Origin: Lepidodermella squamata
Taxonomy: Eukaryota > Gastrotricha
Direction: 5' to 3'
DNA length: 64,000 nt
Assembly (NCBI GenBank): GCA_047495785.1
Contig: JBLDXI010000032.1
Location: forward strand, 2,542,001-2,606,000
Numbering within the stretch: position 1 is the first letter of the stretch; each line of letters starts with the position of its first letter. A program made the position numbers and the translations under genes. The notes below the pieces were generated by a model. That model saw only the letters and a program-made list of their open reading frames with translations. It was not told the origin of the DNA and did not search any database. Below, piece after piece: positions 10,820-22,287 of this stretch.

Positions 10820-12141
10820 GATAGCAATGAATTATCAGTAGTTAGCTATAGAAACTGAAAAATGTGAAATTCGGAAGTGATCGGTAACGAGAGTAACAAG
10901 AAGAAATATGCTAAACGTTGCCGGGCTTTGTAGGTGTAGGTTGTAGCAAAGGCAATAGAGCATGAAAGTAAAGCATGAGACACACGACGACGCCATGCAA
11001 AGCTGAACATGAGTCAAGGGTCAAGGGAGAATGCTCATCAGGGAATGAAGAACAGAGAAGAGGTAACCAAGTAAAAACGTTAAATAGAAGGTACATGAGT
11101 ACCTGAAAACGGAAGAATAGATAAACAACAAACTACATAGAACATAGAACGTAAATCAACGCCGAATACTCGCGACGAACCGGCAAACTGCTAAACACCA
11201 GTTGAAACTTAACTTAGAACTACAATTCCAGTCAAAGGCAGTGGGGTGTTTGAGATTGAAAATGAGTCAACATTCAACGTGAACCTTTGGGGGTAGATAC
11301 GAGGAAATGGCTCACCTGATTGGGCGCAAAAACCTGAGATATTTCAAAAATTTAAAACTCAAAAAGTTGATTGTTGGCTAAAGCTATAAAACGTTTTGCG
11401 AAAAAATAATAGTAATTTATTAAAATTTCCGTTGATCTTGCATTTCAGTTTGCGCGGGACTTATTGTTAGTTTTTTGCAGTGATCTTTTTTCTTGTCCCG
11501 ATCTGCTGCTTCCGCACTTGATAGGTTTGAGGTTAAGGCTTTTTTCCTTCTTGGATCGGTTCGCAGATCGGTATAAGCTGGTTATAGCCTGAATTGTCAA
11601 TAGTTACAATCTCGAATTACTTATATAATGATGGACACCTTTTCTCTGAAAAACATGTGTACGCCAATTTTGGGAAAGTCACTTGCTTGTATTCCAAGAT
11701 TTGCGTTATAATTTAGGTGGTTGCAGGTGATCTGTGATCTGTGATCTACTGCCTCTTTTGATCACTGCTGTTCTGCAGCCGATGAAAACTGTCGTTAAAA
11801 CTGCAGGACAAAGTTAGGGCTTAAATTCGAATTTTTAAGAGAATTACCTTGATGAGGAATCTTAAATACTAGGATAATTCGTATTATTTCGGCAGTGAAA
11901 TAGCTAGAGTTTCCAGTCTCTTATGATTTGTCTATGGCTTCAACATAATGATCGCATAGCTCTCATTATATTTATTTATCTCACAATTAATAGCTTGACT
12001 TGGAATTGTGTTTTTCCCCTTTCGTGAAGTCAACCACAAAGTAAATGTTTACGTACTAACTACTAACTGTCTGCATTTTGACTTACCATTCGAATTGATC
12101 CATCATTCTGTTTAGGACGTTAATCTATCAGCTGTGGGAAA
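10820..12141. other. Divergent intergenic region, SKP1 and NDUFB10 promoters
   Basis: About 1.3 kb between divergent genes. A small triplicate of GATCTGT-like units lies near 11726-11752. Polypyrimidine followed by AG at 12114-12115 lies 27 bases before the NDUFB10 start. No coding sequence is recognised. Confidence 0.55.
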
Positions 12142-12825
12142 ATGTCTAATCCTGATCCTAATTGGGGACCGTTGGTTCCAGGCGAACGGCCTCCATCCTG
12201 GTTTCACAAGGTGGCGCTAAAGATGTTTTCCCTCGTAGATGGACCGGTTACCTATGTCAAAGGTTTTTCTTGGTGATATTCTTCTTCCTATCTTGTACAA
12301 TTGTGTTTGTTATTCAGAAGGAATCATTCAACCTATTCAAAATAAGAACAAGCAAGTTTATTACCATCAGAGGTTTCCCCGAGTTCCTACTATCGATGAA
12401 TGCTACATGGACGATAAAGTATGCATGTTCGAAGCTCATATGCAGTACAAACGAGACCGGTATGATTGAGCTTCACGATATAATTAATATGACATCATTA
12501 CATTACAGGATGGTTGACCAAAACATTTTGACCATTCTTCGCCGTCGGTACGAGGACTGCAGAGCCTGGGAGTCTTTGGAGGGCCAGCTAAAATGTCAAA
12601 AAATGGTCGAAGAATTTCGCGACGCTGAGACCAATTTCTTCATCAAGTGTAGGTTATAAGTGTTTGATGTGGTTATTTCTAAGCTATTTTTTTACAGATG
12701 GCGATTTGCATTGGAACGCGCATGCAGCTGAAGCGTACATGAAGCAGAAACATCGCATGATCTGGGAACGCAGGCATGGCTCTGTTGGCAGCGGACGCAA
12801 GGATAAAATAGTCCCTGAGGCATGA
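12142..12825 (+). CDS. NDUFB10: NADH dehydrogenase 1 beta subcomplex subunit 10 (complex I)
   Basis: Four exons (12142-12262, 12318-12459, 12509-12648, 12698-12825) encode 176 aa, close to the usual length. The family core is visible: YYHQRFPRVPTIDECYMDD, then CMFEAHMQYKRDR and VDQNILTILRRR. The conserved cysteines that form the intermembrane-space disulphides are present in those segments. It is an accessory subunit of the membrane arm of mitochondrial complex I. An AATAAA lies at 12997-13002. A splice acceptor 27 bases before the ATG suggests leader splicing or a 5' UTR intron. Confidence 0.93.
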
Positions 12826-13049
12826 CGCCTCGTGTGAATATTTTGGACTGACTTTATGTTATCATCAGTCCTTGCTTTGTAAGACTGCCACCTTTGTCAG
12901 AAAGATAATAATTACCATCGATAGATTAAATCGTTAATCAATTATATGAGCTGAAAGTTGTTCCCAAAAAATTTGATTAGTCCTCTCTCTTCAAACAATA
13001 AAAGCCAGTGATCGACTGCCTCACATTTTTATTTTTTATTTTATTATAT

Positions 13050-13051
13050 AG
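13050..13051 (+). promoter_or_regulatory. Predicted trans-splice (or 5' UTR intron) acceptor
   Basis: A T-rich run ends in AG nine bases before the ATG of the Rab GAP gene at 13061. The upstream NDUFB10 polyadenylation signal is only ~50 bases away, as in nematode operons. Confidence 0.5.
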
Positions 13052-13060
13052 ATATTAATC

Positions 13061-16000
13061 ATGGACATAGATACAGCTAATGGATATAACCACGTCCAAT
13101 TGACGCTACCTTCAATGGACCCTGTCGAGTCAACTGAGCCGGAAGTAACTGGTACTAATTCTCTTTCGTCTGCAAGCCCCCCTGCTCCCTTAGAGATGGA
13201 CGAAGAAGCTACCTTGTTTTATGGACTAATATATCTTGGTGCAGCGGCTATAAATGCTCCTCGAAGTGTCGTTGAGGTCTGTCTTTCTAATGACTTTCAT
13301 GCGTTTTTTATCTCAATTTCTTGACCGCAGCTTCAAAAGAATATAAGTGTTCTAAACAACGAGATCGACTCGCGCATTTTCGTCATTTTATCCATTCCAA
13401 CGCATTTTACCGGAACGGTACGAATTTACGATCAGGAGGCTCAGTCGGAAATTCGAGCATATACTGTTCAAAACATACTATTTTGCGTTCGAGGACGACC
13501 CGATGGTCCGGACGGTTGTTGCTTTGCGTTTACCGTTTCACACGGCGATACTCCTGAAAGCGTTACATTCCTGTCACATGTTTTCAAAGCAGAAACAATC
13601 GAAGTTGCTAGCAAAGTTCTCTCATGCTTCGGTGCGTGTTTTCAGTCGCGCCAGCAAGCGAACAGCCTTTCCAATCAGAATTCTGATCAATCACTCGTTA
13701 CTTCGGATCAAGTCATCACTTTTGAAATGTATGCCGATATTAAGGAGGAGGACGGAAGGGGCGGATTCGCTTCGGTCCCCAAAGATCGAACAAATGTTGT
13801 TAAATTGCGCAAAGGCCTCGATAAAATGGTCCACGTTACCCTGAAGCAAACCCAGGGCCCTTTGCTGAAAATGGAGAGGTGCTTCGGTGTTCTACTTTGC
13901 GCCGGTTGGCGCCAAAAAGATAGCGATATGAATTTATTGGACATGACATCAATGGGCAATAGCGTTGAGTCGACCGGACAGGGAGCCGGCCAACCAGGTT
14001 ATGTTGTTTCGGCGCTGTGGAATCCTGCTGAGCCGGTTTTTGAACTGCTGAACACCGAAACTCAGGGAATTGATCGGTATTTAACCGTTGCGGTGGACAT
14101 GGTGCTAGCTGGAGTCGCCGAGCCTGTGAGATTTTGCATCGATATGCGAGCTCGTATCTACCCTCAGAACGAGCGCTTCTGGCAATTTACAAAGCGTGCT
14201 ATTACCGAGCGATTTTATTTGAAAGTTGAGCCGGTCGGTGATGCCGGTAAAAATTCACAGGCTCAAAGCGGCGGTAATGCCGCTCCGAAATTTCGAATGG
14301 TCAAGTGCGAGCGGCAGTCTGATATCGACAATGACATGGAAAAGCGATCTCAAGATGAAAACGAAGACTTATCTGACGAAGAGATCGTCCTGAGTGGTAT
14401 GGGTGATGTTAGCAAGGAAGTTAACGACGATGCCCTCATGACTGCGTGGAGAAATATTATGGCGGCGTGGAAAACTGAAAATTACCTTGGCCGGCCTCGT
14501 GGATTGCCGGCTCTTGTTCGTAAACGAGGCGTTCCCGAGGCCCTTCGCGGTGAAGTCTGGCAGCTTCTCGTTGGTGCTCATGATGTCGATGAGTTGCTGG
14601 ACAAATACCGTCGGTTGGTTGTAGAGGTAACATTTTGACCCTTGAATCTGATTTTAATATAATTTATAACTTTCCCAGGAGTGCACTGATTATGATGCAG
14701 CAATTATTCGTGATATGAATCGAACTTTCCCCGCAAATAACTTCTTCCGATCAGCTAGTGATCACAACAATGTGGCATCTTCCTCGACTGCAACAGTAAA
14801 CGCAGATGGAAATCCAACCGAACAACCATCGCCAAGCGGCTCTGCTAAAGCATCGTCCAATGGGTCATCAGGCCAGGAGTCCCTGGTGCGAGTTTGTCGA
14901 GCCTATGCACTGATTGATCGCGAGATCGGTTATTGTCAGGGCATTAGTTTCCTCGCTGCTGCTTTACTGCTCCACATGCCCGAAGAGCAAGCGTTTTGCG
15001 TTCTTCATAAAATGATGAACTCGCTGGGGCTGAGAGAGTTGTATTTGCCAGGTTTCGAAAAGCTTCACACTTCACTGTACCAATTAGATGCGTATATGCG
15101 TCGCCAGTTGCCTGATTTGTCGGACCATTTCCGTCAGTTGGGCATCGAATCACACATGTTTGCTAGCCAGTGGTTTTTGACACTTTTCATCGCTAAATTT
15201 CCACTTCAACTTGTCTTTCACATTTTGGACGTGTTCTTTTTGGACGGATTTTCGTCGCTTTTCGCCGTCGCCATATCTTTGTTGACACTTTGCCGAACCG
15301 AGATGCTGAAGCTGGACTTTGAGGGCGTGTTAAAGTACTTTCGCATTCACATGCCAAAGCGCTTCCGCAACGACGTGGCCTGTACGCAATTGATGGCTCT
15401 AGTTTCGAGCAAACAGCCGTCGGAAAAAATGCTCACAAAATGGGAGACCGAGTACAAGCAGAGCAAAATCGATCAAATGTCGAAAGTCGACCTGACCGAA
15501 ATGCTCAGGAATGAAAATCGTTCGCTAATGGAACGGCTCACGCGGCTTGAGACCGAAAATGACAATTTGGCTCAAGAGCTCATTTCTTCCAAGCTGAATT
15601 TACGCGCCGAGCTTGAGAAATCGAACGAGAGTGGCGAAGCGTTAAAAGCTGAGCTCGATTCTGTTAAAATCCTCCTTAAAGAATCGCTGGAGGATAAATG
15701 GCGCCTTGAAGGGGATTTGTTCAACTTGAAGGACGTTTGCCGTAAAGAAACCGAGCGCCTTGAGAAAGAGTCGACTCGTAACTTTTCGATTATTGCCGAA
15801 TACAAGGAAATCAACGCTCGGCTAACAGATCGGTTGGAGAAAACTCAAGATTTGCGGGAACAAGAATTGAATGACATCAATAGCGCAGTTGCTAATTGCA
15901 CTCAGTGCTCCGAAGCTGTTAAGCAGGTGATTGCTTCAAAAGCAGCCGAAGATGCAACTTCGGAATACCAACTTATCCCGGCTAGTAACGGGCAAAGGTC

Positions 16001-16349
16001 GAGAAGTGCCACTGAAAGTGGAACGACTGGTAACTTTGACGCCGATACGTTGATTCATCAACTTGAGGTCGAGTTAGCCAGCACGAAATTAGCTCTAGTT
16101 GAAGCTCAGTGTGAAATTCAAGAGCTACGCCACGACCAGGCTCGTCAATCAGCTGCGTCAGGTCCTGAAATTTCGCAGCATAGTAATCGTCAGGGTAAAT
16201 TCGGCTTTCTTCAGAAGACCATTAGTTCATTAGTGAAGGACGTTGCCGGTGCTACTGGAGTGACTTCTTCGTCATCGAATAACAACAGCGTTACTTCGAC
16301 GCCGTCCAACTCGATGTCATCGATTTCTCACGCGCCGAAAACGTCATAA
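13061..16349 (+). CDS. RABGAP1: Rab GTPase-activating protein with PTB and TBC domains (RABGAP1 family)
   Basis: Three exons (13061-13276, 13331-14626, 14679-16349) give 1060 aa. In order: a PTB domain (~70-210), a kinesin-like/DUF3694-type middle region (~220-400), a TBC domain (~480-770), and a long coiled-coil C-terminus with a Ser-rich tail. The TBC domain keeps its two catalytic fingers: the arginine in IIRDMNRTF and the glutamine in YCQG. The architecture matches RABGAP1/RABGAP1L (nematode tbc-11). The protein speeds GTP hydrolysis by Rab proteins on endosomal and Golgi membranes. A low-complexity insertion of ~40 residues lies between the two fingers. The start follows a T-rich acceptor by nine bases. 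Confidence 0.94.
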
Positions 16350-17189
16350 TCGGAAACTTCGAACAATTCCAATTTTTTCTTTCCTATAAAATTATTTATT
16401 AATATATCCCGACGATTGATCAAGCGTTATTTTAATTTTTGCGTACTTAAAAATTATATTTCGGTTGTAACATCCCTATGGTTCTCAATCACTATGTTAC
16501 AGAGAGTAAATCAAATGTGACTTAAGCACAAATATTTCTGGTAAATGGAGTCTTCTAGTTTTTCTTCGGAGATTGCCTTACCGAGTGATTCATGAATCGT
16601 TAATGGACCCGATTGTTCTCCATTTTTTGACCATCGTAATCTTCGCGTAATACTTTAATGTTGAATCAGAGCTTCGGCATATGCTATGTAATGAAATTTT
16701 AGCCTCTTTTCAATCGCTTGTGTTTTCGCATGTTTTGCGACACAATCTTGGTGTTGTAAAACTACTTGTGCTTCAATCTATGATTTTTTCTATTTCTATC
16801 TTTCTGATCTGTCGTTAAAGCGTGTAAAATGGTGGTAAATGAGTACACTATATCGGGTTTCTTGTAACGCCTTTTGTATCTCAATCTTTTGAAGCTATCA
16901 GAGAATCGAAGTCAAGAATTCGATTGATATTGCGTCACGTGACATTTCATTGCTATATTTCAACAAATAATAGTTTCTATTTCAAAGTATTAATATTGTT
17001 CAGAACTTTACGCTCGCGCGCGGTTTTTCTTCCTTTCTTCATATTTTGTGCTGCTTCGATCTATCAATACAATTCTAACGACACAAAAGAGTATAACAAC
17101 AAAACGGCAATTCTTTTCTGTTTACCAGCCATTAAAAAGTATGAAAAATTATTTGACTGATTTTCTATTCAATTTTTAGATTTTTAATC
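16350..17189. other. Intergenic region, 3' UTR of RABGAP1 and leader of NAR1
   Basis: An AT-rich 840 bp with no recognisable gene. It ends with a T-rich stretch and AG just before the NAR1 start. Confidence 0.6.
17178..17179 (+). promoter_or_regulatory. Predicted trans-splice (or 5' UTR intron) acceptor
   Basis: AATTTTTAG ends ten bases before the NAR1 ATG at 17190. Confidence 0.5.
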
Positions 17190-19197
17190 ATGCAAAACTT
17201 TTCTGGAGCTATATTAATTACTGATTTGGACGACTTCATCAGGCCCTCACAGGAATGTATAAAGCCAGTTGTGGTTGAGAAGAAACCCCCTGGCCGAGGT
17301 CGGGCGCCTCGTAAAATCGAAATTGACCAAGAAAGTGGATCAGTCAGTCAAGTGGAAACTGGATTATCGAGCAATGCTGAAAAATTTCAGTTGAAAAAAG
17401 TTCAAATCACGTTGAGCGATTGCCTAGCTTGTTCTGGCTGTGTTACATCAGCGGAAAGTTTCCTCGTCAATCAGCAATCGGTCGACGAAGTTGTGAATCG
17501 GCTTAAATCTCGCAGCAGTTGTCATACACAACTTTTCGTAGCTTCGATCAGCACTCAAAGCTATGTTTCTTACGCTGCTAGGCTTTCAATACCGCTCGAA
17601 GTTTGCGCTCGTCGTTTAAACGCCGCATTGAGGCGGATTGGATTTGACATAATTTTGGACATTGGAGTCGCTCGATCAATTTCACTGATCGCGTCTTGTC
17701 AGGAATACAGTGATTTTTATAAGAATTCGGGTAGGAAATTGCCGATTTTTGCAAGTTCTTGTCCTGGCTGGATTTGCTATGCAGAGAAAACGGCGGGTGA
17801 TTTTATTTTGCCTCATATAAGCCGAGTTAAAAGCCCTCAGCAAGTTATGGGTGTTTTGGTGAAGAATTTCCTGGCTAAACATCACCGTTTTGCGCCAGAT
17901 GATGTCTATCATCTATCTGTTATGCCTTGTTATGACAAGAAATTGGAGGCTAGTCGACAGGAATTTACGGTCGAGAATTCGGAAACGCGTCACGTTGATA
18001 GCGTTTTGACATCGGGAGAAATCGGACAACTTCTGGAGCAAATGGGCGTTGTGTTCGATGCGAGTTTTACCGACGAGTCGGACTTTGACCTGCCTGTTGT
18101 TGAAGGCAAGCAACATTCACCTTTAATGCATTTCGGAAGCGGCAGCGGAGGATTTGCAGAGCATATTTTACGCTATGCTGCTCGTGAAGCTGGCATTTCC
18201 GAGGATAATCTCTTTGTGAAGCGGAAAAATATTCGGAATGAAGATATGCAAGAGGTATCCGAGCATGATATGCATTTGACCTTATCAGACACTTTCACTG
18301 GAAATTTTAAATTATGTACCACTGAAATGGGATAAAAAACACATTACTAATTTTGAGAAAGGGAAAAGAAGGCAAAACTTTGATTTGAGACCAAACGATC
18401 CCGTGTTGCTACTCAAGCTACTTCCTTCTGTCGGAAGCATTTCACGACTGAGGCTAAATTAAAATGCATAGAAGCAGAATTGAGAGGAAGGAAATAGGAA
18501 GTTCTGAAATTTGTTCACATCTCGCTATTGATTATCGGTCCTACATCAGACTAAGCGAACTCAAATTTTGAATTCTGAAATTCCTAGCCATCAGAAAATG
18601 TTCTTTGCTGTTTTTTGCTGTTGGAATTGGACCTGATTAATGCATTTTAGTGTGTGCAATCTTGACCCGTATTTCTTACACAATTTTCAGCAAAACCCCC
18701 TCCCTAATCAAATTTTAATTGCGTCTTGAAATTTGAGCTCATTTTATTTTTTACTCTCTGCTAATTAACTATTTTTTCTTTCTCAGCTGTCAATTGAAGG
18801 GTTTCCTGTGAAATTTGCGATAGCGAATGGTTTTCGCAATATTCAGAACATTGTTCACAAATTGAAAACTTCCGCATCGACGTTTCCATGGTCTTACATA
18901 GAAATCATGGCATGTCCCACTGGCTGTGTTGGTGGAGGCGGCCAGTTGCCAGTTTCATCGACGCCAGGCGATAGCAGCGGGTCTCAATTCCGAGCGAATC
19001 GAGAAATTGTCAGCAAAATGAAGAAAATATTCTACGAAGACGTTGAGTCCAGCGGTGAGATTAAAAAGCTATGGGCTTGGGAAGAAAACCTAGGAATGGC
19101 CGTGTTTGAATTGCTCAAAAGAGACAATAATTTGGATATTCTTTTCACTGATTATAAAGCTGTTGAAAAGACTGTCACGACTGCCTTAAAATGGTAG
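17190..19197 (+). CDS. CIAO3: Cytosolic Fe-S protein assembly factor NAR1 (CIAO3/NARFL)
   Basis: Two exons (17190-18254 and 18787-19197) encode 491 aa, typical for the family. The start MQNFSGAILITDLDDFI matches the conserved NAR1 N-terminus, with a Cys in SQECIKP. The N-terminal Fe-S site is CLACSGC. The hydrogenase-like cluster cysteines lie in SSCPGWICYAEK, VMPCYDKK and ACPTGCVGGGGQ. NAR1 bridges early and late parts of the cytosolic iron-sulphur assembly pathway and is not a working hydrogenase. The 532 bp intron is long for this window. The stop lies 87 bases from the next start codon, an operon-like spacing. Confidence 0.96.
18255..18786 (+). other. Long intron of NAR1
   Basis: A GTATCC donor and TTTCTCAG acceptor join phase 0 exons whose junction reads QE|LSIEGF, as expected for NAR1. 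I see no nested gene inside. Confidence 0.85.
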
Positions 19198-19259
19198 CTA
19201 TTGATTATTTGTACCAAAAACTGTGATTTCCTTCATAACATTCATTTCAACTTATTTAT

Positions 19260-19261
19260 AG
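19260..19261 (+). promoter_or_regulatory. Predicted trans-splice acceptor between NAR1 and first ankyrin-SOCS gene
   Basis: TTATTTATAG lies 63 bases after the NAR1 stop and 24 bases before the ATG at 19285. The gap leaves little room for an independent promoter, so a shared precursor RNA is likely. Confidence 0.5.
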
Positions 19262-19284
19262 GTTTTTATTTATTTAACGATAAA

Positions 19285-20694
19285 ATGGAAACTATTACCA
19301 TCAACGGCGCAAATTTGTGGCATCAGCTAAAAAATTCGCATAGAAATGATGAAATTTCGCCGACAAGATGGCAAGACTGGTTGGCAGTTTGGGTGGCTAA
19401 AGCGATTGAATTTTGCGGCAGCGAAGCCTCATCTGCGTGGCTCACGTTTCAAGTTGGCGTTGCAGGCTTCGAAAAGGGTGATTTTCCACTCCGCCTTGTC
19501 GACGCGAGTCTGCATGGCGGCGAGGAAGCATTGCTATGTGGGCCATACTGTCAAACCCTGATCGTGAGCCACGTTCTAGTCGGAGCTCTCCTCGCCAGGC
19601 AGAGTGAATTGCAGAGCTACGACTTGGGTCTTGAGGTCTTGCTATGGTGTGCGACCAGTTACTGCAAAAATGACATTCTCTGCCTGTGCCTACGCGAGGT
19701 TACTCAACGAATTTCAATACCATGTGCCATTCTTTCATCGCTTTTAATCCGCGCGATCGAACTCGACGTTCCAGATCTAGTTGCCACTCTACTTTTATAC
19801 GGAGCTAGCGCGAAGGGTTACGCATCCGATAATCCGACTGGGTCCGACTGCATCCCACAGACTTTACCGCCTCTTCTCGTCGCTCTAAATCTTTCATCTC
19901 GATCGACTGGCCTTGTGCCTCTAATTTCTGGCTCGATTAATCTCGAAATTGTCTCATTGCTCCTGAGCTATGGCGCAGATCCTATCGCTGATGTCGGCTC
20001 TGGACTCGTTCCGCTTCATTGCCTTACAATGATTGCGGTTAGAAGCCCTGGTGTGGCGGAATTATTGCTGCAAAAAACGCCGATTTCCGCGTACGATTTT
20101 CTGGCTGATTCGAAATTCGTTCTCCCCAATGCCAGTCCGTTGGCTATGGCCATTTGCGACGCTTGCATGGTTCGGCGATCGCAACGTACCGCTAGGCTGG
20201 TTCGAATGTTCTCTTTCGCGCTCAACCCCCTGCTACGGCTTGGTGCTCCAGCGAAACCGGACTTCGTCGAGGAATCATGGCCGTTTTTCCTCGAAATGGC
20301 TGAATTGAATGCAATTGCCTCTAAATCCCTGACGATTTGGGGTCGAACGAACGTGATTGCTCATTTCGTTATCGAAGCACGCCGCAAGGGTTCTTTGAAT
20401 GTCCAAGCCCTTCTGCAAAGCGCGTCTCAAGCCTCTGTTTCGCCGTACAACAACTCACCCGAAGTTATCGATCAATTTACGACGTTTGTTCGTTCGCAAT
20501 ATCCTCGTTCCCTTCAAGCCATGTGTCGTCTTGCTATTCTACGCCAACTGCCTGTTGGCTCGCAGCGTCTCAACGCGATTAACTCGCTCGGTCTACCGCA
20601 GTGCGTGGGTGACTTTCTAAATTACAAGGAATTCGACGTTCTCCCACGCGCGATGATGACTTTCTTGAGTAGTGCGAAGCGTCGACGTGTTTGA
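19285..20694 (+). CDS. Ankyrin-repeat SOCS-box protein, array copy 1 (long type)
   Basis: Single exon, 469 aa from the ATG at 19285; the frame is open further upstream but has no earlier ATG. Divergent ankyrin repeats fill the centre, including the long-type hallmark VLLWCATSY and repeat cores LVATLLLYGA and IVSLLLSYGADP. The last ~50 residues are a SOCS box: FVRSQYPRSLQAMCRLAIL is the elongin-C-binding BC box (SLxxxC), followed by SLGLPQCVGDFLNYKEFD. SOCS-box proteins recruit elongin B/C and a cullin to ubiquitinate what the ankyrin repeats bind. It is closest to copy 4 at 24370. The substrate is unknown. Confidence 0.85.
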   Translation: METITINGANLWHQLKNSHRNDEISPTRWQDWLAVWVAKAIEFCGSEASSAWLTFQVGVAGFEKGDFPLRLVDASLHGGEEALLCGPYCQTLIVSHVLVGALLARQSELQSYDLGLEVLLWCATSYCKNDILCLCLREVTQRISIPCAILSSLLIRAIELDVPDLVATLLLYGASAKGYASDNPTGSDCIPQTLPPLLVALNLSSRSTGLVPLISGSINLEIVSLLLSYGADPIADVGSGLVPLHCLTMIAVRSPGVAELLLQKTPISAYDFLADSKFVLPNASPLAMAICDACMVRRSQRTARLVRMFSFALNPLLRLGAPAKPDFVEESWPFFLEMAELNAIASKSLTIWGRTNVIAHFVIEARRKGSLNVQALLQSASQASVSPYNNSPEVIDQFTTFVRSQYPRSLQAMCRLAILRQLPVGSQRLNAINSLGLPQCVGDFLNYKEFDVLPRAMMTFLSSAKRRRV

Positions 20695-22287
20695 TGGCTA
20701 TTTTCAAATGTGATGACCGATACTTCTAATTATTTGTTGCTGTAAAACGAATATACCTACTCATCCGGTTACTACGCTATTCGCGTGGTGTGGCCACCTC
20801 ACGCGGTTTCAATTGAGTACGCAGCTAAACTGCTATCTATTCTCTCGTCGAGTAGTGATTATCAGTAGATTTGCTATTATTTTTACCTATCTTAACCCTC
20901 TAAGTCCGGCGGGTGTATGTGTAAGTCGCTTGGTGTTTTGGAAAGTTGCAAAAAAATGACAAAAATGTGTGTTACTATTGTAACTTTTAAAATTGCTTGT
21001 GTTAACACAAGTCTTAAAATATTTTCAACAATTTTTTTCATTTTGACCAAAAATGCCATTTTTACATGTCGAAACACAAGTGATTCGATAGATTGCCGAA
21101 TTTTTGGCTTGTCGAAACACAAGTGATCCATGAAGGTGATTGACAAAACTTTGATTTATCGATCAGGGTTAGTTGATAAATCAGTGGAACCTTGATAAAC
21201 CGGCTGGTATTACAGTTACTCACCCTAACTACGACCTATTGGCCCATGAAAATCTATATCGAATCGATGGCAATCGAATTTATCGGAATTGGGCCGACAA
21301 AATCACTTGATAACTTCTTTATCAAATGAAAAGTGGCTGTCACAAGGGTGCGTAAGCACCAGATGTTGCTGACAACACATTTATAAGCAGAGCTGCGCAA
21401 CTCAATTTGGGGCCTTAAAAACAGTGATTAAATGGATCGCATGTGTTTCCGCATGTAAATTGGTTTCCAAAACACGTTCGTGTGTTCGAATGGCAATCAG
21501 AGCGACAAAAAAATGCCCCACATCGTGTGTGCACACATAATGGTACATGTGTTTCGACGAGTTTAAGAGGCGAGGGACATTCACCTAATTACTGTGTTGC
21601 GTAATCGCACGTTGTGGACGCGCCCGCCTGGGTGCTGAAAGCTCAGGTAAGGGGCTCAACCGTGGTATAAAAATTGTTAGCCGAAAATTAATAAGCAATC
21701 CACACCTACGCCGAGAAGTTGCAATTGACGAAAACCCATAGTCGGACTTAGAGGGTTAATAAATTAACCCTCACGCTGATGAAAATTGTTGTGCGTAGCA
21801 TGTGTATTTTAATCAAGAGATCCGCCTAGCAAAATCTCAAAATTGAAATTATTCGGTGAAGTGCACTTGAGTTATGCAATATTTTTTCGTTTCACGTTTG
21901 ATTTTTCGCGATTAATTTTGTATTGACCTGATTTCTGATTGAATGTAACTAGCGGTTTGATGATAATTAATATTATTGGTTCCGCGAAATCTTGATCTCT
22001 CTTGTGCCGGCGGTCTGATATCTGATTGAATTTTAAATGCATTCAAAAATTCATTATTAGGACACATAAATGCTTGTTTTTTCTACCTTCTAAATTCTTT
22101 TCTGAAGAATTTGAAATGAAATTTGATCAAATCATCGTAATGTAATTCATTTTTTAGATTTTAGGCGCGCTTTAATTTTATGAATGAAATGACTCCGTGC
22201 GGCATGCGCAAGCGAGGCGGATGTTTTAAAGCATGAGGTGTCGAGTTTCTTCTTCTCGTTTCCGCGTGGTTGTGGTTATTGATCGCG
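20695..22287. other. Intergenic region containing a piggyBac-like element
   Basis: About 1.6 kb between array copies 1 and 2. Its centre is the mobile element at 20896-21755. The flanks show no coding sequence. Confidence 0.7.
20896..21755. mobile_element. Non-autonomous piggyBac-like element (MITE) with TTAA duplications
   Basis: The ends are perfect 13 bp inverted repeats, CCCTCTAAGTCCG at 20896-20908 and its complement at 21743-21755. Each end is flanked by TTAA (20892-20895 and 21756-21759), the target-site duplication of piggyBac transposons. CCCT-type termini are also usual for that superfamily. The 860 bp interior has no transposase-sized ORF, so movement would need a transposase from elsewhere. 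A 17 bp direct repeat (GTCGAAACACAAGTGAT) occurs at 21068-21084 and 21111-21127, and an inverted partial copy occurs near 21548. The perfect ends suggest a recent insertion. Confidence 0.85.

Noticed and set aside
18255-18336. Unspliced extension of the NAR1 first exon
   Set aside because: It is intron read-through; the spliced second exon carries the conserved NAR1 C-terminus.
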